Numbered from the stretch's first letter, positions 35,127-45,128 are shown. The stretch: 64,000 nucleotides of DNA from Caulobacter mirabilis (GCF_002749615.1 NZ_CP024201.1:4484001-4548000), one strand, 5' to 3'. Made by a program: numbers and translations. Notes: generated by a model from the sequence alone, not told the origin.

Positions 35127-38100
35127 GCGGCCACGACCTCCTTCAGCGCCGGGCGGCCGATCCGTCCCTCAACGCCTTCGTCACGGCCAACGCCGGATCC
35201 GGCAAGACCAAGACCCTGATCGACCGGGTCGCGCGCCTGCTGCTACGCGAAGTCCCGCCGGCGGCGATCCTCTGCGTCACCTACACCAAGGCCGCCGCGG
35301 CGGAGATGCAGCATCGCCTGTTCGAGAAACTCGGCGGCTGGTCTGTGCTCGAGGACTCCGAACTGAAGAAGGCCCTGGCGGAGCTCGACGGCGGCGAGGC
35401 CGAACAGATGGACGCCCTGGCGCTCTCGCGGGCCCGGACCCTGTTCGCCAAGGCGCTCGAAACGCCCGGCGGATTGAAGATCCAGACCATCCACGCCTTC
35501 TGCGAGAAGCTGCTGCGGCGCTTCCCCCTTGAGGCCCGCGTGTCGCCGGGCTTCACGGTGATGGACGACGCTGCGGCGGCCCTGATCGCCTCGGAGGCCC
35601 GCGCGGCCGTCGCGCACCACGCCTTGCAGAGCGACGGCCCCGTGGCCCGGGCCTACGCCCGTCTCGCCACGGCGCTCGATTTCGACAGCTTCCAGCAGAT
35701 GTTCGACGCCTTCGAACAGCGCCGCGACGCCATCGCCGGTTATGTGCAACGGTGTGGCGGCTTCGAGGGGGTCGCCGCCGACGTCTGGACCGTCTGCGGC
35801 TTCGACGAGGCGACGGACGCCGAAGCCGTGTCTGCCGATATCGCCGCCGGCGTCGACGGCCGCCTGTACCGCGAGGCGGCGGACGTCCTGGCCCAGGGCG
35901 GCAAGACCGACATCAAGTGCGCGGGCTTGCTGCGCGCCGCCGCCGGCGGCGATCTCGGCGTGGCCCTGACGGCCTTCTTCACGGCCGGCGGCGAGGGGAC
36001 GCCCGCGACCTGGGTCGCCAAGACCTCCGGCCTGAAATCCCGGGAAGACCTGCGCATGGCCTTGCTCGCCGAGCAGGATCGGCTGGACAAGGCCCGCGAA
36101 CGGCTGCGAGCGGCGCGGGTCGCGGAAACCTCGGCGCTGGTCCTGGCCTTGGCCAGCGCCTACGCCATCGCCTACGACCAAGCCAAGGCCGGCCGAGGCG
36201 CGCTGGACTTCGCCGACCTGATCCTGCGCACCAAGGGCCTGGTGGCTGAACGGCCGGACGCGGCCTGGGTGCTCTACAAGCTGGACGACGGCATCGACCA
36301 CGTTCTCGTCGACGAGGCCCAGGACACCGCTCCCGAGCAATGGGAGATCGTGCGCCAGCTGACCGGCGAATTCTGGTCGGGCGCCGGCCTGCGCGGCGTC
36401 GACGCCACCGACCGGACCCTCTTCGTGGTCGGCGACGAGAAGCAGTCGATCTACAGCTTCCAGGGGGCCGATCCCGAGCGGCTGCTCACCGAGACCCAGC
36501 GCTACATCGCCGAGATCACCGCTGTCGGAAAGCCGGCCGATGGCGTGCCGCTGCTGGTCTCCTACCGCTCGACGCCTCAGGTGCTGTCCTTCGTCGACGC
36601 CCTGTTCACCGCATCGGACACCCGGGCCGGCGTGCCGCCGCCGAGCGGCGAGGATGTGGTCAGCCACCGCGCCTTCCGGGCCGACCACCCTGGATGCGTC
36701 GACCTGTGGCCGCTGGAGCGCGAGGACAAGGGCGAGGATCGCGACGCCTGGGACGCGCCGCTGGACGAGGAGGCCGAGACCTCGGCCAACCGCCGCCTGG
36801 CTCGCCAGATCGCCGCCGAGATCGAGGGGCTGGTCAAGCGCGGCGACGCCGTCTTCGACAAGGAGACCCGGCAATGGCGTCCGGCCGACTACGGCGACGT
36901 CCTGATCCTGGTCCGCCGCCGCCGCGTGCTGTTCGAGGAGATCATCCGCGCCCTGAAACGGGCCGGCGTGCCGGTGGCGGGCGCCGACCGGTTGACCCTG
37001 TCGGCCCACATCGCCTTCGACGACCTGCTGGCGCTGGCGCGGTTCGTCCTGTTTCCCGACGACGACCTGACCCTGGCGGCGCTGCTCAAGTCTCCCTTCT
37101 GCGGACTGGGCGACGAAGACGTCTATGCCCTGGCCAGAACACGCAAGCCCGAGACCCTGTGGGCCGTTCTGCATCGGCGAGCGTCCGAGCGCCCTGCCTG
37201 GGCCGCGGCGCTGGCCCTGCTTGAAACAGCACGATCCCTGGCGCGCCGGCACACGCCGTTCGACTTCTACGCCCGCATGATCGGTTTGACCGACGATGCC
37301 GGCCGCTCGATGCGGGCCCGTTTCCTGACCCGCCTCGGCGGCGAGGCGGGCGACGTCCTGGACGAGTTCCTGGCCCGCGCCCTGGCCGCCGAGGCGCAGG
37401 GGATCCGCGACCTGGAGACCCTGGCCGCCGCCTTCGTCGGCCTGAACATCTCCGTGAAGCGCGAGATGGAGGCGGCCGCCGGCGAAGTGCGGGTGATGAC
37501 CACGCACGGCGCCAAGGGACTGGAGGCGCCGATCGTCTTCCTGCCCGAGACGACGGTGACACGGACGGCGCGCGGTTCACCACTGCTGGAGACCGAAAGC
37601 GGCGGCTTTCTCTGGTGCGCCAAGGCGGCCGACGACTGCGCCGCCAGCGCCGCCGCCCGCGAGCATCGCAGGACCCGCGAGGAGGGCGAGGCCTGGCGGC
37701 TGCTCTACGTCGCCCTGACCCGGGCGCGCGATCGGCTGGTGCTGTGCGGCCGGATCGACGCCCGCACCTCGGACGAGAAGGTCGGCGGCTGGTACGCGGC
37801 GATGCGCGACGCCTTCGCCCATCCGACCATCGAGCCGGGGGTCCGTACTGTCGCGGGCGTCGGCGGAGCCGAGGTCCGCCGGTTCGGACCTGATCCCGCG
37901 ACCCTGCCCGCTCGCGCCGAGCCGAGCCGCGCGGCCGCGGCGGCTCCGACCTGGCTGGGGACGCCGCCGCCGCCGGAGCCCGCGGCCCGACGCTATGCGT
38001 CACCCTCGCAGCTGGCCGAGCAGGCGCCGATCCCCGCGCCCTCGCCGCTGGCGCGTGTTGGCGGATTGGGCCGGTTCAGGCGGGGCGACCTGATCCACCG

Positions 38101-38590
38101 GCTGCTGCAGCTGCTGCCCGACGTCCCGCCGGCAGAGCGCCGGGAGGCCGCCGCCGCTCTGCTCGGACGCGAGCCAGACGTCGTCGACCATCAGCGACAG
38201 GAGATGATCGCCGCCGCCTTCGGCGTGCTTGAGGACCCGGTCTTCGCCGAGGTCTTCGGCCCCGGCAGCCGGGCCGAGGCCGGGATCGCCGGCTCGTCCC
38301 CGCGCCTGCCTCCCGCGCTGGCGGTGTCCGGCCGGGTCGACCGCCTGCTGGTCACGCCCGAGCGCGTCCTGGTCGTCGACTACAAGACCAACCGCCCCGC
38401 GCCGGCGACCCTCGAGGCGGCCGATCCGGCCTATCGCATCCAGATGGCGGTCTATGCCGCCGTGCTCGCCGAGATCTTCCCCGGCCGGCGAATCGACGCC
38501 GCCCTGGTCTGGACGGACGGACCCCGTCTGATGCCGGTTCCAGAAAACATCATGACCCGGACGCTGGTCGAGCTGTCCGAGGCCCATTGA
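35123..38590 (+). CDS. addA: double-strand break repair helicase AddA
   Basis: A 1155-residue UvrD-like helicase-nuclease. Walker A is VTANAGSGKTKTLIDR, motif II is VLVDEAQDTAPEQWE, motif III is VVGDEKQSIYSFQGAD and motif VI is LLYVALTRARDRLVLCG. The C-terminal nuclease has LVVDYKTNRPAP. It is the motor and one nuclease of AddAB. It begins at 35123 within the addB stop. The gene ends the tightly overlapping run that began at 29033. Confidence 0.95.
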   Translation: MSGHDLLQRRAADPSLNAFVTANAGSGKTKTLIDRVARLLLREVPPAAILCVTYTKAAAAEMQHRLFEKLGGWSVLEDSELKKALAELDGGEAEQMDALALSRARTLFAKALETPGGLKIQTIHAFCEKLLRRFPLEARVSPGFTVMDDAAAALIASEARAAVAHHALQSDGPVARAYARLATALDFDSFQQMFDAFEQRRDAIAGYVQRCGGFEGVAADVWTVCGFDEATDAEAVSADIAAGVDGRLYREAADVLAQGGKTDIKCAGLLRAAAGGDLGVALTAFFTAGGEGTPATWVAKTSGLKSREDLRMALLAEQDRLDKARERLRAARVAETSALVLALASAYAIAYDQAKAGRGALDFADLILRTKGLVAERPDAAWVLYKLDDGIDHVLVDEAQDTAPEQWEIVRQLTGEFWSGAGLRGVDATDRTLFVVGDEKQSIYSFQGADPERLLTETQRYIAEITAVGKPADGVPLLVSYRSTPQVLSFVDALFTASDTRAGVPPPSGEDVVSHRAFRADHPGCVDLWPLEREDKGEDRDAWDAPLDEEAETSANRRLARQIAAEIEGLVKRGDAVFDKETRQWRPADYGDVLILVRRRRVLFEEIIRALKRAGVPVAGADRLTLSAHIAFDDLLALARFVLFPDDDLTLAALLKSPFCGLGDEDVYALARTRKPETLWAVLHRRASERPAWAAALALLETARSLARRHTPFDFYARMIGLTDDAGRSMRARFLTRLGGEAGDVLDEFLARALAAEAQGIRDLETLAAAFVGLNISVKREMEAAAGEVRVMTTHGAKGLEAPIVFLPETTVTRTARGSPLLETESGGFLWCAKAADDCAASAAAREHRRTREEGEAWRLLYVALTRARDRLVLCGRIDARTSDEKVGGWYAAMRDAFAHPTIEPGVRTVAGVGGAEVRRFGPDPATLPARAEPSRAAAAAPTWLGTPPPPEPAARRYASPSQLAEQAPIPAPSPLARVGGLGRFRRGDLIHRLLQLLPDVPPAERREAAAALLGREPDVVDHQRQEMIAAAFGVLEDPVFAEVFGPGSRAEAGIAGSSPRLPPALAVSGRVDRLLVTPERVLVVDYKTNRPAPATLEAADPAYRIQMAVYAAVLAEIFPGRRIDAALVWTDGPRLMPVPENIMTRTLVELSEAH

Positions 38591-38668
38591 TGGGGAACGC
38601 CGACGGTCCTACATCGTTGGGCTGAAGGCGAAGGGCGCTGCGAATCCCTTCGACCAGGAGATAAAGCC

Positions 38669-39001
38669 ATGAGCACCGTGAAGGTGACCGACGAGTCCTT
38701 CGAACGCGACGTGCTGCAAGCCGAAAAGCCCGTTCTGGTCGACTTCTGGGCGGAGTGGTGCGGTCCCTGCAAGCAGATCGCCCCCGCGCTCGACCAGATC
38801 GCCGAGGAGCTGGCCGATCACGTGACCGTCGCCAAGGTGAATATCGAGGACAGCCCGACCACGCCCTCGCGCTACGGCGTTCGCGGCATCCCGACGATGA
38901 TGCTGTTCCGCGGCGGCCAGATGGCGTCGATGAAGGTCGGCGCGATGCCGAAGCAGAAGATCCTGGAATGGCTCTCGGAAGCGGGCGTGCAGGCGGCGTA
39001 A
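38669..39001 (+). CDS. trxA: thioredoxin TrxA
   Basis: A 110-residue thioredoxin of standard length. The redox-active site is DFWAEWCGPCKQIAP, the cis-proline is in GIPTMMLF and the C-terminal motif is QKILEWL. It reduces disulfides in ribonucleotide reductase, PAPS reductase and other proteins. It has its own ribosome site (CAGGAG, 38655-38660) and 78 bases separate it from addA, so it may have its own promoter. A strong terminator follows. Confidence 0.97.
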   Translation: MSTVKVTDESFERDVLQAEKPVLVDFWAEWCGPCKQIAPALDQIAEELADHVTVAKVNIEDSPTTPSRYGVRGIPTMMLFRGGQMASMKVGAMPKQKILEWLSEAGVQAA

Positions 39002-39034
39002 GACCGCTGACCGGTCCAGTCTCTCATGACGAAG

Positions 39035-39064
39035 CGGCCGCCGGCGATCCGGCGGCCGTTTTCG
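39035..39064 (+). terminator. rho-independent terminator of trxA
   Basis: A perfect 10-bp GC stem (39035-39044 with 39049-39058) with loop CGAT is followed by TTTTCGTT. It lies 34 bases past the trxA stop codon and ends where the convergent small gene ends. Confidence 0.85.
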
Positions 39065-39214
39065 TTACCAGATCAGCCTGGTGATCAGACCCACGAGCCA
39101 CACCACGACGGGCGCGGCGAGGAACATCAGGCCGATGGTTCCGAAAAAGGTGAGCAGGCAGGTCGCGTCCGTCTTGCACGGTTCCGCATCCAGCCGATGG
39201 TCAGCCAGCGACAT
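39065..39214 (-). CDS. 49-residue small membrane protein
   Basis: The frame runs from ATG at 39214 to TAA at 39065-39067. The N-terminal 18 residues are polar and hold two cysteines (EPCKTDATC). The rest is a long hydrophobic stretch, LLTFFGTIGLMFLAAPVVVW followed by LVGLITRLIW. A strong ribosome site (GGAGG) lies eight bases ahead of the ATG. Length, hydrophobicity and a correct ribosome site all support a real gene. I know of no family name. Being next to trxA and having two cysteines may be chance. Confidence 0.6.
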   Translation of the reverse strand: MSLADHRLDAEPCKTDATCLLTFFGTIGLMFLAAPVVVWLVGLITRLIW

Positions 39215-39318
39215 CTCATTTTCCTCCCGGGACCGCGCTTGCTCTGACGGCTCGCGTCGCTCCCTAGAACTCTATCGTTCGCCCAAAACCCTAACTTGGC
39301 AAGGGGCTTTTCGGTTCC

Positions 39319-39543
39319 TCAGGTCGGCCAGGTTGACGCATCCAGGGCCAGAACCTCGCCGGCGAGATAGAGGGATCCGCAGATCACGACATGCGGCGCC
39401 GCCCCTTCTTCCGCCAAGGCCCTTGCGACCCCTGCGGAAACGTCCGCCGCGGCGGAGGCCTGAAGCCCCCTGGCGCGGGCCGCTTCGACCAGGCGCTCGG
39501 CCGGGCTGGCGGCCGCGGCCTCGAAATCGACGGCGATGACCCG
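39319..39543 (-). pseudogene. folC: displaced C-terminal part of folC after a frameshift
   Basis: Read in the frame one base off from the folC open frame, 39543-39319 encodes 74 residues that look like a normal FolC C-terminus. It begins RVIAVDFEAAAASPAER and contains PHVVICGSLYLAGEVLAL, the conserved final block of the family, then TGA at 39319-39321. The junction is a run of five G (five C on the coding strand) at 39543-39547; one extra base there would restore a full protein. Confidence 0.75.
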
Positions 39544-40637
39544 GGGGCCAGTTGAGCGAAGGCGGCGAAGAAGCCGTCCGCGTCCTTGTTGGCCAGCAGG
39601 CCGCAGACCAGGGTCACGGGCCGACCGTCGCGGGCGGCGAGGTCGCCGATCGTCCGAGCGAGCGCGCGGGCGGCATGCGGATTATGGCCGCCGTCCAGCC
39701 AGAGATCGGCGCCAGCGGCCTTCGCCTGGCGCCCCAGAGGCCCCTCGGCCAGGCGCTGGAAGCGCGCGGGCCAGGTCGCGCCGGCGATCCCGGCGGCGAC
39801 CGCGGCCTCGTCGATCCGCGCCTCGCGGAGCTGCAACGCGGCGACCGCGGCCAAGGCGGCGTTGTCGACCTGATGGAGGCCCGGCAGGGCCGGCGCGGGC
39901 AGGTCGAGCAGCCGATCCTCCATCTGCACCGTCATCCGGCCGTTCTCCAGCCAGCCGTCGAAGTCGGTTCCGAGCGCCACGAGCCGCGCGCCCAGAGCCT
40001 GAGCCCTGGCCTCGATCACCTCGAACGCCTCGATCGACTGGCGGCCGGCGACGACCGGCGCGCCGCGCTTGATGATCCCGGCCTTCTCGCCGGCGATGCC
40101 GGCCAGGCTGTCGCCCAGGAACTCCCGGTGGTCGTAGTCGACCGGCGCGATCACGCTGACCGCCGGCCGCTCGATGACGTTGGTGGCGTCCAGCGAACCG
40201 CCCAGGCCCACCTCCAGCAGGCAGAGGTCGGCCTCGACCTCGCTGAAGGCCTGGAAGGCGGCGGCGGTGGTGATCTCGAAGAAGGTGATCGGCTCGCCCG
40301 CGTTGGCGCTCTCGACATGCTCCAGCACGGCCGCCAGATGCTCTTCGGTGATCAGGGTCCCGGCCAGGCGGATACGCTCGGCGAACCGCACCAGATGCGG
40401 CGAGGTGAAGACATGGACGCGCAGGCCGGCCGCTTCGGCGATGGCGCGCAGATAAGCGACGGTCGAGCCTTTGCCGTTGGTGCCGGCGACATGGACCACC
40501 GGCGGCAGATCGCGCTGCGGATCGCCCAGCGCCGCGCAGAGGCGGCGCATCCGGCCCAGCGACAGGTCGATCTTCTTCGGATGCAGGGCCTGAAGCCGTG
40601 CAAGCGCGGCGTCATGAGGTCTGAGATGGTCGCTCAT
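39384..40637 (-). CDS. folC: folylpolyglutamate/dihydrofolate synthase FolC, frameshifted at its 3' end
   Basis: The open frame as read is 417 residues. Residues 1 to about 366 are a good FolC: P-loop VHVAGTNGKGSTVAYL, the omega-loop region FTSPHLVRFAERIR, FFEITTAAAF, VDYDHREFLGDS and the C-domain motif LDGGHNPHAARAL. After FAAFAQLAPG the sequence becomes a Pro/Arg/Ser-rich tail (SSPSISRPRPPARPSAW) with no family similarity. The true C-terminus continues in another frame (39543-39319). FolC adds glutate residues to folates and makes dihydrofolate. It is the last gene of the trp-accD-folC run, so the gene is needed and a sequencing error is plausible. Confidence 0.85.
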   Translation of the reverse strand: MSDHLRPHDAALARLQALHPKKIDLSLGRMRRLCAALGDPQRDLPPVVHVAGTNGKGSTVAYLRAIAEAAGLRVHVFTSPHLVRFAERIRLAGTLITEEHLAAVLEHVESANAGEPITFFEITTAAAFQAFSEVEADLCLLEVGLGGSLDATNVIERPAVSVIAPVDYDHREFLGDSLAGIAGEKAGIIKRGAPVVAGRQSIEAFEVIEARAQALGARLVALGTDFDGWLENGRMTVQMEDRLLDLPAPALPGLHQVDNAALAAVAALQLREARIDEAAVAAGIAGATWPARFQRLAEGPLGRQAKAAGADLWLDGGHNPHAARALARTIGDLAARDGRPVTLVCGLLANKDADGFFAAFAQLAPGSSPSISRPRPPARPSAWSKRPAPGGFRPPPRRTFPQGSQGPWRKKGRRRMS

Positions 40638-40666
40638 TCTAAGATCCCGGATGAGCGGGAAAGGGC

Positions 40667-41587
40667 CTAGGCCGCCTTCTTGCCGTTGCGGCCCATCATC
40701 AGGGTGCCGAGCACCGAACCCAGCATGGTCGGCAGCTCGTGACGCGGCACGACCCGGTCGACCATGCCCTTCTCGACGAGGAACTCGGCGCGCTGGAACC
40801 CCGCCGGCAGGGTCTCGCGGATGGTCTGCTCGATAACCCGCTGGCCGGCGAAGCCGATCAGGGCGCCCGGCTCGGCGAAATGGACGTCGCCCAGCATGGC
40901 GTAGCTGGCCGTCACCCCGCCGGTGGTCGGGTCGGTCAGGACCACGGCGTAGGGCAGCCGGGCCTTCTTCAGCTCCTGGATCGCCAGGGTGCTTCGCGCC
41001 ATCTGCATCAGCGACAGGGTGCCTTCCTGCATCCGCGCGCCGCCGGCGGCGGTGAAGGCGACCAGCGGAACCTCACGCTCGACCGCGGCCTTCGCGGCGG
41101 CGATGAAGGCCTCGCCCGCCGCCATGCCCAGCGAGCCGCCCATGAAGGCGAAGTCCTGAACCAGCGCCACGGCGGGCACGCCGCCGATCTTGCCGGCGCC
41201 GATGGCCATGGCGTCGGGTTCGCCGGTGGTCTTGCGGGCCGCGGCGAGGCGGTCCTTGTAGGGCCGGCCGTCGGTGAAGTTCAGCGGATCCTCGATCACC
41301 TTCGGCGTCGGCAGGGCTTCGTACTCGCCGTTGTCGAAGGTGAACTTGAAGCGCAACTCAGGCCCGATGCGCATGTGACGGCCGGCGGGCGTCACCCACC
41401 AGGCGGCCTCCAGGTCGGGGCGATAGATCATCTCCCCGGTGTCGGGGCATTTCACCCAGAGGTTCTCGGGCGTCTCGCGCTTTACGAACGCGCCGCGTAC
41501 GCCGGGCGCGATGCGGGAGAGCCAGCCCTGGCGCTCGCGGGCGCCGCCTCGGGTCGGTTTGTCGTTCTTCGGGTCAGCCATCGCCAT
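40667..41587 (-). CDS. accD: acetyl-CoA carboxylase carboxyltransferase subunit beta, zinc ribbon lost
   Basis: A 306-residue AccD. The carboxyltransferase core is clear: GSLGMAAGEAFIAAAK, FTAAGGARMQEGTLSLMQM and LTDPTTGGVTASYAMLGD. Normal AccD starts with a Cys4 zinc ribbon. Here the equivalent stretch reads NLWVKCPDTGEMIYRPDLEA, then WWVTPAGRHMRIG, so only one of four cysteines is left. AccD with AccA transfers CO2 from biotin to acetyl-CoA, the first step of fatty acid synthesis. It lies between trpA (4-base gap) and folC (29-base gap), the usual trpA-accD-folC order. Confidence 0.94.
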   Translation of the reverse strand: MAMADPKNDKPTRGGARERQGWLSRIAPGVRGAFVKRETPENLWVKCPDTGEMIYRPDLEAAWWVTPAGRHMRIGPELRFKFTFDNGEYEALPTPKVIEDPLNFTDGRPYKDRLAAARKTTGEPDAMAIGAGKIGGVPAVALVQDFAFMGGSLGMAAGEAFIAAAKAAVEREVPLVAFTAAGGARMQEGTLSLMQMARSTLAIQELKKARLPYAVVLTDPTTGGVTASYAMLGDVHFAEPGALIGFAGQRVIEQTIRETLPAGFQRAEFLVEKGMVDRVVPRHELPTMLGSVLGTLMMGRNGKKAA

Positions 41588-41591
41588 CGCT

Positions 41592-42427
41592 TCAAGCGCC
41601 CCTGCTTCGCGCCGATCGCACAGCCTTAGCCAGCGCAGCCGCCTTGGAAAGAACTCTTTCGGTCACGTTTTCGTTCGATCCCGTTTCGAGAGCGCCGGCG
41701 ATCTCGTCGACCAGCGCGGAGCCGACCACGACGCCGTCGGCCACACGGGCGACCTCGGCGGCGCGTTCGGGAGTCTTGATGCCGAAGCCCACCGCGACCG
41801 GCAGGCCCGAGGCCTCGCGCAGGCGCTGCACCGGCTTGGCCACGGCGTCGGCGTCGGCCTCCTTCACGCCGGTCACGCCGGCGACGGAGACGTAGTAGAC
41901 GAAGCCGGAGGTCCGCTTCACGACGGTGGGCAGGCGCCGGTCGTCGGTGGTCGGCGTGGCCAGGCGGATGAGGTTCATCTTCGCCGCCTCGAGAGCGTCG
42001 GTCAGCGCGTCAGCCTCTTCCGGCGGGCAATCGACGATGATCAAACCGTCGGCGCCGGCGTCCGAGGCGTCGTTGGCGAAGGCCTCGAAGCCGTAGCTCA
42101 GCACCGGGTTCAGATAGCCCATCAGCACGATCGGGGTGACCGTATCGGTCTCGCGGAAGCGCCGGACCAGGCCCAGCACGTCCTTCATCTTCGTGCCGGC
42201 CTTCAGCGCGCGCTGGGCGGCCAGCTGGATGGTCGGCCCCTCGGCCATCGGGTCGGAGAAGGGCATGCCCAGTTCGACGATGTCGGCTTCGTCGGCGACG
42301 CCCTTGAGGATCTCGAACGAGGTCTCCAGGTCGGGATCGCCGGCCATGATGTAGGCGACGAACAGCGCCCGATGGTCGTTTTCCCGGTGGAAGGCGCGCG
42401 AAATCCGCGTCCCGTCGCGATAGGTGG

Positions 42428-42431
<4 letters not shown>
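41592..42431 (-). CDS. trpA: tryptophan synthase subunit alpha
   Basis: A 279-residue TIM-barrel enzyme that splits indole-3-glycerol phosphate. The catalytic Glu is in ADIVELGMPFSDPMAEGP, the second acidic residue is in GLIIVDCPPEE, and the phosphate loop is FGIKTPE with VVVGSALVD. The start is TTG at 42431 and overlaps the trpB stop by four bases (TTGA). Indole passes directly to TrpB. Confidence 0.95.
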
Positions 42432-43648
<1,217 letters not shown>

Positions 43649-43660
43649 AGCGTCAGCAGG

Positions 43661-44305
43661 TCAGGCGCGGCGAACCGCTTCCAGGAAGGCCGAAATGAGA
43701 GACGGGTCCTTTATCCCCGGGCCGCGCTCCACGCCAGAGGAAACGTCGACCAGCGGCGCGCCGGACAGCTGCACGGCCTCGGCGACATTCCAGGGATCGA
43801 GCCCTCCGGCCAGCAGCCAGGGCCGCTCGAACCGCCGGCCCTTCATCATCGTCCAGTCGAACCGGGCGCCGGTTCCGCCGGGACGATCGAAGCCCGCCGG
43901 CGCCTTGGCGTCGAACATCAGATAGTCGGCGACGCTCTCATAGGCGCGGGCCGGATCGAGGTCCGAGGGCTCGGACACCGAAAAGACCTTGATGATCCCG
44001 GCGCCTGTGCGGGCGGCGACCTCCCGGGCGCGGGACGGCGTCTCCTTGCCGTGCAGCTGGATGAAGTCCGGCTTCAGCGTCGCCGACAGCTGGTCCAGCA
44101 GGACATCGTCCGGATCGACCGTCACCGCCACGACCTTCACGTTCGCCGCCCGCGCCGGCGGCGCCAGCCGGGCCGCGACGTCCGGCGCGATGTTGCGGGG
44201 ACTTTTGGCGAAGAACATGAAACCGATGAAGGCCGCCTGGCCATCCACGGCGGCCTTCACGGTCTCGGGCGTCGACAGACCGCAGATCTTGGCGCGGCCC
44301 GTCAC
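43661..44305 (-). CDS. trpF: phosphoribosylanthranilate isomerase
   Basis: A 214-residue TIM-barrel enzyme. The catalytic Cys is in AKICGLSTPE, the catalytic Asp is in YLMFDAKAP and the phosphate loop is LAGGLDPWNVAEA. FIQLHGKETPS is also typical. The start is GTG at 44305, overlapping the mscL stop by four bases (GTGA); the longer open frame upstream is a shadow of mscL. It leads the trpFBA genes, the usual alphaproteobacterial group without trpECDG. Confidence 0.95.
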   Translation of the reverse strand: MTGRAKICGLSTPETVKAAVDGQAAFIGFMFFAKSPRNIAPDVAARLAPPARAANVKVVAVTVDPDDVLLDQLSATLKPDFIQLHGKETPSRAREVAARTGAGIIKVFSVSEPSDLDPARAYESVADYLMFDAKAPAGFDRPGGTGARFDWTMMKGRRFERPWLLAGGLDPWNVAEAVQLSGAPLVDVSSGVERGPGIKDPSLISAFLEAVRRA

Positions 44306-44781
44306 GCCTTCTTCGCGGGCGCCTTGCGCGCCGAAGGAGCCTTCGGAACCGCGGGCGCCGCGGCCGGAGCCGGCTTGGCCTGATTCTTCAGCAGGTCGCG
44401 GATTTCGGTGAGCAGGGCTTCCGACGGGGTCGGCGCCTCGGGCTCGGGCTCGGCGGCCTGCTGGCGACGCAGGGTGTTGACCGCCTTGACCAGCAGGAAC
44501 ACGGCCGCGGCGACGATGACGAACTGGATGCAGGCGTTGATGAAGCCGCCGTAGCCGATGGCGACCTTCTCGATCTTGTTGGCCGCATCGGCCTGTTGCA
44601 GCACGATCTCGAGGTGCGCGAAGTCGACGCCGTTCAGCAGCAGGCCGACCGGCGGCATGATCACCTGGTCGACCAGGCTCTTCACGATGGCGCCGAAGGC
44701 CCCGCCGATGATGATCCCGACGGCCAGGTCGATGACGTTGCCGCGAGCGATGAACTCGCGGAATTCCTTGAAGACGCTCAT
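44302..44781 (-). CDS. mscL: large-conductance mechanosensitive channel MscL
   Basis: A 159-residue inner membrane channel. MSVFKEFREFIARGNVIDLA is the standard N-terminus, TM1 is GIIIGGAFGAIVKSLVDQV, and TM2 is around FINACIQFVIVAAAVFLLV with a loop between. The C-terminal helix bundle is followed by an extra Ala/Pro/Lys-rich tail (about 25 residues). It opens under membrane tension to release solutes in hypo-osmotic shock. Its stop overlaps the trpF GTG start, an unusual coupling of a channel to a biosynthetic operon. Confidence 0.95.
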   Translation of the reverse strand: MSVFKEFREFIARGNVIDLAVGIIIGGAFGAIVKSLVDQVIMPPVGLLLNGVDFAHLEIVLQQADAANKIEKVAIGYGGFINACIQFVIVAAAVFLLVKAVNTLRRQQAAEPEPEAPTPSEALLTEIRDLLKNQAKPAPAAAPAVPKAPSARKAPAKKA

Positions 44782-44846
44782 GCGTGGGCTCCCGTTCCGT
44801 TCCCCCTCGCCAGCCTTTGGTCATCCGGCCGCGAGGTCAAGCCGGG

Positions 44847-45128
44847 TCAGTCGGCGTTGAGCCGCTCGCGCAGTTCCTTGCCGCTCTTGAAGAAGGGCAC
44901 GTGCTTGCCCTTGACCGAAACGGGCTCACCCGTCCTCGGGTTGCGCCCGGCCCGCGCCGGGCGGGATCGGACGGAAAACGCTCCGAAGCCGCGCAGCTCG
45001 ACACGACCGCCGCCTTCCAGCGCCTCGGTCATCTTCTCCAGGATCACGCCGACCACCCGCTCGATATCGCGCTGGGTGAGGTGCGGATTCTCTTGGGCGA
45101 GCTTGGCGATCAGCTCTGACTTGATCAT
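44847..45128 (-). CDS. ihfB: integration host factor subunit beta
   Basis: A 93-residue DNA-bending protein of the HU/IHF family. It begins MIKSELIAKLAQENPHLTQ, has RVELRGFGAFSVR and the DNA-intercalating proline in RNPRTGEPVSVKGKHVPFFK. The IhfB-type N-terminus (IKSEL) and GKHVPFFKSGKELRERL separate it from HU. In many bacteria ihfB follows rpsA; here a plus-strand gene and the rpsA terminator stand between them. Confidence 0.93.
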   Translation of the reverse strand: MIKSELIAKLAQENPHLTQRDIERVVGVILEKMTEALEGGGRVELRGFGAFSVRSRPARAGRNPRTGEPVSVKGKHVPFFKSGKELRERLNAD

